64,000 bases of DNA from CAWELS01 sp964468205 (lineage in GTDB: Bacteria; Acidobacteriota; Terriglobia; Bryobacterales; Bryobacteraceae): the NCBI GenBank assembly GCA_964468205.1, contig CAYXVG010000024.1, positions 1-64,000 of the forward strand. The letters are read 5' to 3'. The notes beneath the pieces were generated by a model. It made no database searches. It was not told where the DNA came from and saw only the letters and a program-made list of their open reading frames with translations. This document shows, piece by piece, positions 43,265-51,673 of the stretch. Within the stretch, counting starts at the first letter, position 1, and each line of letters opens with the position of its first letter. The position numbers and the translations under genes were made by a program.

Positions 43265-45004
43265 TCAACGGGAATTCATGCGGTTCAGCTCCTCCGTTAA
43301 CCGGAGCGCCCCGGCCAGATCCCCAGCCTTCTCCGAGTCTCGAATTCGGGCTTTCAGATCGGCTATTCCGGCTTCCTTTTCCTTGCGTTCGAGCTTTGGG
43401 AGAAAAGCCAAGGCTTGCTCCAAAGAGGTTTCCTCTACATCCACTGCATCGGCAAAAGCCATCGAAGCCAATAGGTTTTTGTCGCTCTCTCCCAACCGGA
43501 CTTCAATGTCCTTGAATCCCCATTTCTCACCGCTTTCCTCCAACTGCAGCATGATTCGCAGTAAGGGCCACAACCGGAGCTGCTGCAGCGTCTTTAATCC
43601 ACGGATTTTCGGAATCACTTCCCGGCGAGCTTCCGCGCTGTTCAACAGCAGGTTCACAAGGACCTTCTCTTTCGGATGCACGTCTTCGCCCGGCAGCGTG
43701 CGGCGTTCCGCCTCGCCTCCTCCTCCGAGCCTCCGGAACTCATTGCGAACCAGGGCCGGATCCACGCGCAGATACTGCGCGACTTCCTCGGCCACCGCCG
43801 CCCGTTCGAGCTTTCTCGGAATCCTCTGAATCGCCGGAAGCAGGACCTGTCGAAACCCCTCCACGCGGCCCTCGGCCGAGGTCATGTCAAAATTCCTCCT
43901 AGCCCGATCCGCAAGCCAGAGGAAACATCCGGGCGCCTGGGCCAATCTCTTGCCGTAGACTTCCGCGCCATGCTCTTTGACGAAATCGTCCGGGTCGAGG
44001 CCGCCAGGCAACTCGAGCACCTTCACATGCATTCCCTCCTCGAGCAGCATGTGGACGGAGCGCTGGGCGGCATTCGTGCCCGCGGCGTCGGGGTCAAAAT
44101 TCACGACGATCTTTTCGGAGTGCCGCCGCAGCGATCGCACCTGCTGATCTGTAAGCGCGGTGCCACAGCTTGCCACCGCCTCGCGGACGCCCGCTTGGTA
44201 GAGCCCAATGACGTCCATATAGCCTTCCACCAGAATGCCGCGGTCGTTGTCGCGAATCGGACGCCGGGCGCGGTGCAGGTTGTAAAGCACCCGGCTCTTC
44301 CGGTAGATAGCCGTCTCCGGCGAGTTCAGGTACTTTGGCTGGTCCTCCGGCGACATGGCGCGGCCGGCGAAGGCGATGACCTTCCCGGTCTCGTTGTGAA
44401 TGGGGAAGATGAGCCGGCCGCGAAAACGGTCGAACCATCCGCTACCGTCATCGCGCTGCAATACCAGCCCGCTTACCTTCATTTGCTCGGGAGTGAACCG
44501 GCGCTGCTGGAAAAGGCGGACCAGCGTTTGGCCCGAGCGGCCGGCGAAACCAAGGCCGAATTCGATCGCCGTCTCCGCGGCGATGCCACGCTGCTGCATG
44601 TATTCGCGGGCAGCGCGGCCGCCATCAGAATCGAGTTCCCGGCGAAACGACTGTAGCGCCAGTTCGTGCATCTCGTACAGTCCGGCGCGGAGCCTGGTCT
44701 CCTCATCGGAATGCTGCGAGCGTTGCGGGATCGGGATTCCGTGGCGTTCGGCAAGGTGCTTCAAGGCCTCCCAGAAAGTGAAGCCCTCGATCTCCATCAC
44801 GAACTTGATCACGTCTCCTCCGGCTCCGCAGCCAAAGCACTTGTAGAACTGGTGCGCCGGGTGAACGCCGAAACTGGGGGCCTTCTCCTGGTGGAATGGG
44901 CAGGGAGCCACGAACCGGGATCCCTGTTTTCGCAACGATGGCACGTATTCCCGGACGACCGAGACGATATCCACCTGCGACTTGACCTGCTCAGCGAAAT
45001 CCAT
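43265..45004 (-). CDS. dnaG: DNA primase DnaG
   Basis: A 579-residue primase that makes RNA primers for replication. The zinc-binding module CPFHQEKAPSF...YKCFGCGAGGDVIKFV is at residues 35-75. The TOPRIM catalytic core contains ILVEGYMDVIGLYQAGV (catalytic glutamate) and VVNFDPDAAGTNAA (DxD). The C-terminal helicase-binding region is present but divergent. It starts the dnaG-rpoD unit and diverges from the sugar permease gene. Confidence 0.98.
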   Translation of the reverse strand: MDFAEQVKSQVDIVSVVREYVPSLRKQGSRFVAPCPFHQEKAPSFGVHPAHQFYKCFGCGAGGDVIKFVMEIEGFTFWEALKHLAERHGIPIPQRSQHSDEETRLRAGLYEMHELALQSFRRELDSDGGRAAREYMQQRGIAAETAIEFGLGFAGRSGQTLVRLFQQRRFTPEQMKVSGLVLQRDDGSGWFDRFRGRLIFPIHNETGKVIAFAGRAMSPEDQPKYLNSPETAIYRKSRVLYNLHRARRPIRDNDRGILVEGYMDVIGLYQAGVREAVASCGTALTDQQVRSLRRHSEKIVVNFDPDAAGTNAAQRSVHMLLEEGMHVKVLELPGGLDPDDFVKEHGAEVYGKRLAQAPGCFLWLADRARRNFDMTSAEGRVEGFRQVLLPAIQRIPRKLERAAVAEEVAQYLRVDPALVRNEFRRLGGGGEAERRTLPGEDVHPKEKVLVNLLLNSAEARREVIPKIRGLKTLQQLRLWPLLRIMLQLEESGEKWGFKDIEVRLGESDKNLLASMAFADAVDVEETSLEQALAFLPKLERKEKEAGIADLKARIRDSEKAGDLAGALRLTEELNRMNSR

Positions 45005-45182
45005 TGAACCCGTTGCCGACTATTATCGCGGAATCGGAGGGCTGGTCACGGGCCCGGCAGACTTCGATTTGAAAACTGATAGAGTGAATCTCTTCGGGTC
45101 GAACGCGAGAGACCGCCCCTCCGCTTGATCCATGGGCGGCCGTCCCGCTGTGAGGCGGATGGCGACGCCAGAGGCGCACTTA

Positions 45183-46511
45183 ATGAAGATCAACACTTTT
45201 CTCATTCGCTCTACCGTCGTGGCTGCGCTCGGCGGTCTGCTCTTCGGCTTTGACACCGCCGTGATTGCGGGGACTACCGGGCAGCTTCGGGAACTGTTCG
45301 ACCTTTCTCCTGGCGCATTGGGACTGTTGGTCTCGATGGCCCTTTGGGGCACCGTGCTCGGCTCTCTCTTCGCCGGGATTCCCGGTGACAGGTTCGGCCG
45401 CCGCAGCAGCCTGCGTGTGATGTCGGTGCTGTTCTTCATCTCCGCGGCCGGTTGCGCCGTTGCTTGGAACTGGCATTCGCTTGCGTTCTTTCGCTTTGTG
45501 GGCGGTCTCGGCGTGGGCGGCGCGTCAGTGCTCGGCCCGATGTATATCGCCGAGATCTCCCCAGCGAAGTGGCGCGGCCGGCTGGTGGGGTTCTTTCAGT
45601 TCAATATCGTCTTTGGTATTCTCGTCGCGTACTTCTCCAACTACCTGGTTGGCCAGTTCGGATTTGGCGCCGCCGAGTGGCGTTGGAAACTTGGGGTGGA
45701 AGCCGCTCCCGCTGCTCTCTTCTTCTTGGCGCTGTTCACGATTCCCCGCAGCCCGCGCTGGCTGGTGAAGCGCGGGCTGGTGGAGGAGGCACGCCAAGTG
45801 CTGATTTCCACCGGCCAGCCCAATGTCGAGGGCCAACTCGCGGACATCGTCGAGTCCATCGATGCCGAACACGGCCGCGCCAACGAACCGCTCCTTCAGG
45901 CGAAGTACAAGGTTCCGATACTGCTCGCCGTGGGCATCGCGATTTTCAACCAGCTCTCCGGGATAAACGGGATTCTGTACTATCTGAACGACATTTTCTC
46001 AAGCGCGGGGTTCGACAAGGTGTCGGGCGATCTGCAGGCCGTCGCCATCGGCTTCACCAACCTGGTTTTTACGATCATCGCCATGTCGATTATCGACAAA
46101 GTTGGCCGCAAGACCTTGCTGCTTATCGGCTCCGTCGGGACGGCGATTTGCCTTCTCGGCGTAGCGGCGATCTTTCTGAGCAACTCTCACCAGGATAAGC
46201 TCGTCTGGCTGCTAGTCGGATACATTGCTTCGTTCGCCATCTCTCAAGGGGCCGTTATCTGGGTCTATATCAGCGAGGTGTTCCCGAACCGCGTCCGCGC
46301 CTCAGGGCAGAGTCTCGGCAGCTTTACCCACTGGATCATGAACGCCATGGTTTCCGGCACCTTTCCCATGATGGCCGCGGCTTCGGGCGGTTACCCATTC
46401 GTCTTTTTTGCGGCGGTCATGGTGATCCAGTTCTTCGTTGTATTACGTTTCTTCCCGGAAACCAAGGGCCTTTCGCTCGAGCAGATGCAGAAGAAAATGG
46501 GAATCGCATGA
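45183..46511 (+). CDS. MFS sugar permease (sugar porter family)
   Basis: A 442-residue twelve-helix transporter; ATG 45183 is chosen because GAGG lies 8 nt upstream and the first helix follows directly. Sugar-porter signatures are visible: GGLLFGFDTAVIAG in helix 1, DRFGRRSSL after helix 2, RFVGGLGVGGASVLGPMYIAEISPAKWRGRL at helices 4-5, FNQLSGINGILYYLNDIF in helix 7, DKVGRKTLLL after helix 8 and FFPETKGLSLEQ at the C-terminus. QLSGING suggests a hexose or pentose proton symporter. Its stop overlaps the next gene by 4 bp (ATGA). Confidence 0.92.
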   Translation: MKINTFLIRSTVVAALGGLLFGFDTAVIAGTTGQLRELFDLSPGALGLLVSMALWGTVLGSLFAGIPGDRFGRRSSLRVMSVLFFISAAGCAVAWNWHSLAFFRFVGGLGVGGASVLGPMYIAEISPAKWRGRLVGFFQFNIVFGILVAYFSNYLVGQFGFGAAEWRWKLGVEAAPAALFFLALFTIPRSPRWLVKRGLVEEARQVLISTGQPNVEGQLADIVESIDAEHGRANEPLLQAKYKVPILLAVGIAIFNQLSGINGILYYLNDIFSSAGFDKVSGDLQAVAIGFTNLVFTIIAMSIIDKVGRKTLLLIGSVGTAICLLGVAAIFLSNSHQDKLVWLLVGYIASFAISQGAVIWVYISEVFPNRVRASGQSLGSFTHWIMNAMVSGTFPMMAAASGGYPFVFFAAVMVIQFFVVLRFFPETKGLSLEQMQKKMGIA

Positions 46512-47839
46512 CCTCTCATTCCCTCGCAATCCTTTTGATCTCGTTGCTGCTGGCGGGATGGTACCGCGACCTCCAAGCCGCCGGCTGGCCGGAGTGGCGT
46601 GGCGAAGGCCGCCGCGGCGAGTGGAATGAGACGGAGATTCTCGATCAATTCCCGTCCGCCGGCCTCGACGTGAGGTGGCGGACTCCGATTCATGCAGGAT
46701 TTGCCGGCCCGGCCGTATCGGGTGGCCGCGTCTACGTGACCGATTTCCAGTCCCAGTCGCGCAATCGCGGTGTGGAACGGGTGGTTTGTCTCGACGAGCG
46801 GAGTGGCCGGGTTCTGTGGGTGCGTGAATGGGAGGCCGACTACTCGGGCCAGTCATTTACCTACGCCACTGGTCCACGCGCCACGCCGACGGTCGACGGC
46901 GAGCGCGTCTACGTCCTTGGGGCCGCGGGTGTGCTGATCTGCTTCAGAACCGTGGATGGCAGGGAGGTCTGGCGGCGGAATTTCCAGCAAGATTATGGCG
47001 CCCCACTGCCGGTCTATGGATTTGCGGGCGCCCCGCTCGTCGATGGCGACCGGCTCATCTGCCTGGTCGGCGGGGAGGCTGGCGCCAAGATCGTCGCCTT
47101 CGACAAGTTGACCGGCAGGGAAGTCTGGCGGGCGCTATCGAGCGATTCGGCTGCCGGTTATTCTCCACCCGTTCTGATCGAGTTCGGCGGCCGGCGGCAA
47201 CTCATCGTGTGGCATCCGGGGGCAGTGAGTTCGCTCGATCCGGCCAACGGCGAGATTTACTGGGAGCAGCCCTTTCGCGTGCAACTGGACGTTTCCGTGG
47301 CCACCCCGGTCCAGGACGGCTCCCGTCTGTTCGTTTCGTCGGAGTTCGACGGCTCCCTCATGATCGAGCTCGACCGGACGAAGCCCGCCGCGAAGGTCAA
47401 GTGGAAAGACGAGCGCCGTTCGGGGCGTGCATCCGGGCTCAATTCGCTGATCTCGACGCCCGTGCTTCAGGGCGAATACATCTACGGTATCTGCATTTAC
47501 GGAGAATTGCGCTGCCTCCGGGCCGGCTCGGGCGAGCGAGTCTGGGAGTCGCTCGACTGGATCGGAGAGCGGGCGCACTGGGCGGCCGGTTTCCTCGTCA
47601 AGAACGGCGGCCGTTATTTCATCAACAACGACGCCGGAGAACTCATTATCGCCGAGCTAACACGCGGGGGCTACCGGGAGATTGACCGCACTCTGCTGAT
47701 CAACCCGACCTCCCGTCCCGGGAACCGGCGCCGGGCTGGGGCGGTTAACTGGTCCCACCCCGCTTACGCCAACCGCCACATCTATGCCCGCAATGACGAA
47801 GAGATCCTCTGCGCCTCTCTGGAGAAGAGCGGCCGTTAG
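46508..47839 (+). CDS. Secreted PQQ-binding-like beta-propeller protein
   Basis: A 443-residue secreted protein (signal peptide about 1-24, ending LQAA). It has repeated propeller blades of the PQQ/BamB type: W-x-x-P-x-x-G-x-x-G-P-AVSGGRVYVTDF, VVCLDERSGRVLWVREW, RATPTVDGERVYVLGAAGVLICFRTVDGREVW, FAGAPLVDGDRLICLVGGEAGAKIVAFDKLTGREVW. No catalytic residues for PQQ chemistry can be assigned, so binding or scaffolding is as likely as oxidation. Translational coupling to the sugar permease suggests a shared role in sugar use. Confidence 0.82.
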   Translation: MTSHSLAILLISLLLAGWYRDLQAAGWPEWRGEGRRGEWNETEILDQFPSAGLDVRWRTPIHAGFAGPAVSGGRVYVTDFQSQSRNRGVERVVCLDERSGRVLWVREWEADYSGQSFTYATGPRATPTVDGERVYVLGAAGVLICFRTVDGREVWRRNFQQDYGAPLPVYGFAGAPLVDGDRLICLVGGEAGAKIVAFDKLTGREVWRALSSDSAAGYSPPVLIEFGGRRQLIVWHPGAVSSLDPANGEIYWEQPFRVQLDVSVATPVQDGSRLFVSSEFDGSLMIELDRTKPAAKVKWKDERRSGRASGLNSLISTPVLQGEYIYGICIYGELRCLRAGSGERVWESLDWIGERAHWAAGFLVKNGGRYFINNDAGELIIAELTRGGYREIDRTLLINPTSRPGNRRRAGAVNWSHPAYANRHIYARNDEEILCASLEKSGR

Positions 47840-47949
47840 CGCCTTGGCTGGAGAGAAAGATCGCCTTTCAGACGGGGGCCGTCCCGGCTGATTCGCTGCT
47901 CTATCGCATTCACGCTAAAGACAGAGCGTTTCTGGCCGAAGTATGAAGT

Positions 47950-50217
47950 GTGGAACTGTGTGCGGGCAACCGCGTTGGTGATTACGAGATCCTCGGCCAC
48001 ATTGGCGCCGGCGGCGCCGGAAGTGTGTACCGTGTCCGCCATACCCTGACCGACCGGATTGAGGCTATCAAGGTCCTTCACCTCGATGCCGAACATACGG
48101 CGGAGCAGGTGGAGCGGTTTGAACGGGAAATTCGTGTCCAGGCGAGCCTCCAGCATGCGAACATCGCTGCGCTATTCAACGCGCAGCGAATTGAGGGCCG
48201 GCTGGTCATGGCGATGGAGTGGATTGACGGGCCGAACCTACGGCAGCTTATCAGTTCACGGACGCTCACGATCAAACAGGCGCTGGAGATTGGTATTCAG
48301 GCGCTGCGGGCGCTCGAATATGCACACGGCCGCGGCCTGATTCACCGCGACATCAAGCCGGAGAACATTCTCGTCGCCCGGGACGGGACGGTGAAGCTCA
48401 CCGACTTCGGCCTCGTGAAGCTAGCCCAGCGGAGTGATCTCACCCGGACGGCGGCGCCCCTCGGGTCGGTTTGGTACATTTCGCCGGAGCAGGTTCGCTC
48501 CGATAAAGTAATCGACCGGCGGGCGGACCTCTATTCCATTGGGGCCGTTCTGTATGAAATGATTGCTGGCCAGCCGCCATTTCCTGGAGAAAACTTCTAC
48601 GAGTTGATGCGGGCGCACGTCGAGCGGACGCCGCCGCCCCTTGCGGGCAAGCGCGTCCCGCCGAAATTGAGCGCGGCCATCATGAAGGCTCTCGAGAAGA
48701 AGCCGGGGCGGCGTTTTCAGAGCGCTGACGAGTTTCGCGGTGAGCTGGAGCGGGTCGCCATGGGAAAGGTTACGCCAGCAGTTCCGGCGCCGCTGCGCGG
48801 CGGCGGCCGGGACATCCTGCGGCGCTGGAACGTTCCCGCCGCGGTGGCAGCGCTGGCGATTGTACTCATGATCCTGGGCGGCGTTCTCTCCGGGAAGTGG
48901 GGGCAACCCGAGCCGGAGGTTCTCACCCTGGCCGCGCCGGACGCCGGAATCCGTCCGCCGTCGTTCGCTTACCGGCGGAGCGTTCCCGCGGCCCAGGGAG
49001 CCGAGGCAGCGGAAGTGGCCTCTCCTCGTGCGGGTTCACCGAAGGCGAGGAAGCCGGCTGCGACGGACGCCCAATCGGAGGAAAGTGCCAGGGAGGAGAG
49101 CCTGAGCGGGTGGGAAGACCTGTTACCCGAGCCTATTCCCGCGGAGAACCTGATGGCGCTTGCTCCCCGCCCGCAGTTTGTTGAAGCCGAGGATCTAGCT
49201 CCGGAACCCGGGCTCGAATTGACCACCTCCTTCGAGGCGGGAGAGGAAGCCGTCGGCTTGGCGCTCAGCCCGAGCGGCAATCTTACCGCCGCGTTCGGAA
49301 CGGATGGAGTGATGGTATGGGAAGCCGGATCCGGAGAAGTGGTGCTTGATACTAGGAAGTTTGGCGAGAACTCGACTGCGGCCGTGATATCTCCGGCGGA
49401 CGACCGGATTTACACCGGCGACCGCAACGGAACCGTTCGCGTCTGGGCGCCGGGTAGCGAGGAAGAACTTGCCGCTCTGGGCCACGAAACAGCGGTTACG
49501 GCACTGGCGCTTGATGACGAAGGCACGACGTTGATTGTGAGTCTGGACGACCGAACCATTCATTTCTGGCGGCAGAATCCATCCGACGGCCGGTATTCCC
49601 GGGTATACCGCTCGTTGCGGCGAAGGAGCGCGGCGCCCGCGGCGATCTCCTATAACCGGAAGACGAATGGGCTGGCGGCGGTGGCCAACGACAGCCAGAT
49701 CCAGCTTTGGCAGGCTCCGGGTGGCGGTAAGCCGTGGCGTCTCGAGTCCGGAAACGGCCGCTTTTCAGAGGTGGCGATCAGCACGGACGGGCTACTGCTC
49801 GCCGCGTCCGGCCGGGCCGGCGTCGCCCTGTGGGATCTGCCAAGCAGGAAGCGGCTGGCCAGTCTTCCGACCGGTGGCCAGAAACACGCTATTGGCTTCT
49901 CCACTTCAGGGCGCTGCATTGCCGCTGCCGGTGGGGGACGGACCGTTCGAGTTTGGGAGGTCGCCGGCGCAGTGCCCGTGGCCGAAGCGGTGACCGGCTC
50001 TGTTGTCGCCGGCGTGTCGCTGAGCAGGGACGCGAGAAGTGTTGCGGCGCTGGATCGTTCCCGGCGGGTCTACCTGTGGAGGTTGAGCCCGACCGCCCGC
50101 GCGAAGCTGGATCAACCGTTTACCCGCGGGGAAGTCAACGAACTCCTGACTGGCCAGCCTGATCCTCCACCGGCCAGACGAGGGTTCTTCGGACGGATAT
50201 CTGACGCCTTTCAGTAG
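47950..50217 (+). CDS. Transmembrane Ser/Thr protein kinase with C-terminal WD40 repeats
   Basis: A 755-residue eukaryotic-type kinase (GTG start). Catalytic features are complete: glycine loop GHIGAGGAGSVYRV, lysine K41 in EAIKVL, HRDIKPEN with D132, DFG at about 152-154, and SPEQ with the activation segment. The kinase domain ends near residue 275. A membrane helix (PAAVAALAIVLMILGGVL) lies near 295-315. The outer part has a Pro/Ala-rich linker to about 400, then at least six WD40-type blades (ALSPSGNLTAAFGTDGVMVW, GDRNGTVRVWAPG, LDDRTIHFW, IQLWQA, GVALWDL, RTVRVWE). It should sense an extracytoplasmic partner and phosphorylate cytoplasmic proteins. It is tail-to-tail with a paralogous pseudokinase. 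Confidence 0.93.
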   Translation: MELCAGNRVGDYEILGHIGAGGAGSVYRVRHTLTDRIEAIKVLHLDAEHTAEQVERFEREIRVQASLQHANIAALFNAQRIEGRLVMAMEWIDGPNLRQLISSRTLTIKQALEIGIQALRALEYAHGRGLIHRDIKPENILVARDGTVKLTDFGLVKLAQRSDLTRTAAPLGSVWYISPEQVRSDKVIDRRADLYSIGAVLYEMIAGQPPFPGENFYELMRAHVERTPPPLAGKRVPPKLSAAIMKALEKKPGRRFQSADEFRGELERVAMGKVTPAVPAPLRGGGRDILRRWNVPAAVAALAIVLMILGGVLSGKWGQPEPEVLTLAAPDAGIRPPSFAYRRSVPAAQGAEAAEVASPRAGSPKARKPAATDAQSEESAREESLSGWEDLLPEPIPAENLMALAPRPQFVEAEDLAPEPGLELTTSFEAGEEAVGLALSPSGNLTAAFGTDGVMVWEAGSGEVVLDTRKFGENSTAAVISPADDRIYTGDRNGTVRVWAPGSEEELAALGHETAVTALALDDEGTTLIVSLDDRTIHFWRQNPSDGRYSRVYRSLRRRSAAPAAISYNRKTNGLAAVANDSQIQLWQAPGGGKPWRLESGNGRFSEVAISTDGLLLAASGRAGVALWDLPSRKRLASLPTGGQKHAIGFSTSGRCIAAAGGGRTVRVWEVAGAVPVAEAVTGSVVAGVSLSRDARSVAALDRSRRVYLWRLSPTARAKLDQPFTRGEVNELLTGQPDPPPARRGFFGRISDAFQ

Positions 50218-50258
50218 TTTAGGCGGCGTCCGGAACGGCGCCTAATCGCAAAGCGTGT

Positions 50259-51335
50259 CTAACCTTGGAAGATAACCATTCCGGCGAGGAATATGAGAAC
50301 GCCCAGGCTCACGCCGGCAATGGCGATGCCCGCCATTCGCTCCCAGTCACCCGATTCCTGGATGAACCGGTCTGAGAGCATTGGGAGATCAGGCGGTATC
50401 GGTGTGGGCGTGACGGCTACCGGTAGCGGCGTTTCTTCCACGGGTTCGTTTCGCAAAGGAGCGATTTGTTCGACCGCGGGCTCCGGAATAGCGTCGAGCG
50501 ATCGGGTGACTTCCGCGCTAGCTTCCCCCATAAGAGCGTCCCGGAACTGAGCCGCGCTCTGAAAGCGGTCTCCCGGATCCTTTGCCAGCGAACGCCGAAT
50601 AATCTCTTCGAGTCCCGGGGAAATCATCTCATTCAACTCGCGCGGGAACGGCACCGGATCCTCGACATGGGCCAGCATGACGTCAAAATCCCGTTTCCGC
50701 TCGTAGGGCCGCTCTCCGGTAACGGCTTCAAAAAGGACGACTCCCAGGGCGTAGAGATCGCTACGCTCCTCAGCTTGCGACAAACCCCGGACATGCTCGG
50801 GCGCCATGTAGTGGACCGAGGCCATCACGACCCCGGTACCGGTAAGCCGGGGATCGGCCGGACTGCGGGCAAGATCGAACCCGGTCAGTTTGATGACGCC
50901 ACTCTCGGTTATCAGCAGGCGGGCCGGAGTGATGTCGCGATGGAGCACGCCCCGGCCGTGAACGTGTTGCAACGCCTGGAGCGCTTGGCCAATATAGTCA
51001 ATCGTCTGCGGAACTGTCAGGGGGCCGCCGGCGAGTTTCGACTCGAGCGATTGGCCCTCCACCCATTCCCGGGTCATCACCAGTTCGCCGTCAATCCGCC
51101 GGACCGAGTAGAATTGGGCCACATTGGGGTGCGACAGGCTGGCATGGAGCTTGGCCTCGCGGAGGAAACGCTGGAGAGAGTCGTTGTCGCTTTGGAGGTG
51201 CTCGGGGACAACTTTCAGGTACTCGAGACGCTCACTGACCACATCGCGGACGATATAGGCGATGCTCCGCCTGGAGGGCCTCAGAATTCTGACGAATTCC
51301 AGTCCGTCATGTACTTGCCCAACTGAGAATCTCAT
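50259..51335 (-). CDS. Predicted pseudokinase of the bacterial Ser/Thr kinase family, C-terminal membrane anchor
   Basis: A 358-residue protein from ATG 51335 (an in-frame TTG lies at 51353). It aligns over the whole kinase domain with the neighbour at 47950 (RFLREAKLHASLSHPNVAQF, APEHVRGLSQAEERSDLYALGVVLFEAVTGERPY). Key residues are altered: the glycine loop is replaced by ILRPSRRSIAY, HRDxKxxN reads HRDITPARLL (the lysine and asparagine are lost, D134 stays), and the metal-binding DFG is rearranged to GFD (152-154). The ATP-lysine K41 remains. Catalysis is therefore doubtful. A C-terminal membrane helix (GIAIAGVSLGVLIFLAGMVIF) anchors it. It probably acts as a regulator, scaffold or decoy for a true kinase. 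Confidence 0.85.
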   Translation of the reverse strand: MRFSVGQVHDGLEFVRILRPSRRSIAYIVRDVVSERLEYLKVVPEHLQSDNDSLQRFLREAKLHASLSHPNVAQFYSVRRIDGELVMTREWVEGQSLESKLAGGPLTVPQTIDYIGQALQALQHVHGRGVLHRDITPARLLITESGVIKLTGFDLARSPADPRLTGTGVVMASVHYMAPEHVRGLSQAEERSDLYALGVVLFEAVTGERPYERKRDFDVMLAHVEDPVPFPRELNEMISPGLEEIIRRSLAKDPGDRFQSAAQFRDALMGEASAEVTRSLDAIPEPAVEQIAPLRNEPVEETPLPVAVTPTPIPPDLPMLSDRFIQESGDWERMAGIAIAGVSLGVLIFLAGMVIFQG

Positions 51336-51541
51336 GTCCAGTTTTCCGGGCAACCGGCTTGTCGGAACAGCCGCACGACTACCCTATCTTCTGGATCGGC
51401 CGCCACCCTAGTTAGAAACATGAGGAAGATCCCCGAGATCATTACCGGGGTTTTCCTACGACTGCCCGTACGGAGGTACCGCTGACAATCCAGCACTACG
51501 ACAGGGCCAGCCGCTGGGCCAAGCCCAACCAAGAAACCTCT

Positions 51542-51619
51542 CCCGGAAGAAATATCCGGAACAACCCCCGAAGACACACCCGAAGAAATACCTTGCAAAT
51601 TAAACGGGCGAAGATTACC
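51542..51619 (+). repeat. Four degenerate CCCGAAGAAATACC-type direct repeats
   Basis: Copies are CCCGGAAGAAATATCC (51542-51557), CCCGAAGACACACC (51567-51580), CCCGAAGAAATACC (51579-51592) and GGCGAAGATTACC (51607-51619). The first three lie directly upstream of the candidate -35 element and the fourth reaches into the -10 element of the protease-nuclease gene, as operator arrays do. Confidence 0.5.
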
Positions 51620-51621
51620 AT
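51593..51621 (+). promoter_or_regulatory. Candidate promoter of the protease-nuclease gene
   Basis: TTGCAA at 51593-51598, 17-nt spacer, TACCAT at 51616-51621 (four of six consensus matches each). It would give a leader of about 45 nt carrying the AAGGAGG ribosome site. Confidence 0.4.
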
Positions 51622-51673
51622 AATGTCGCTCACGTGCGATTCGAATTCGTCGGGTCGCACCAAAGGAGGGGAA

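Larger units (their letters stand above)
51336..51673. other. Divergent intergenic region between pseudokinase and protease-nuclease genes
   Basis: A 338-bp region without a gene. It contains a short hairpin CCCCG-10 nt-CGGGG followed by TTTT (51431-51454, plus direction; weak), four related short repeats (51542-51619) and a candidate promoter (51593-51621), and ends in a strong AAGGAGG ribosome site (51663-51669). Confidence 0.55.

Noticed and set aside
51431..51454. Hairpin CCCCG/CGGGG followed by TTTT
   Set aside because: Only 5 bp with a 10-nt loop; no plus-strand gene upstream needs termination. Mentioned only within the intergenic region.
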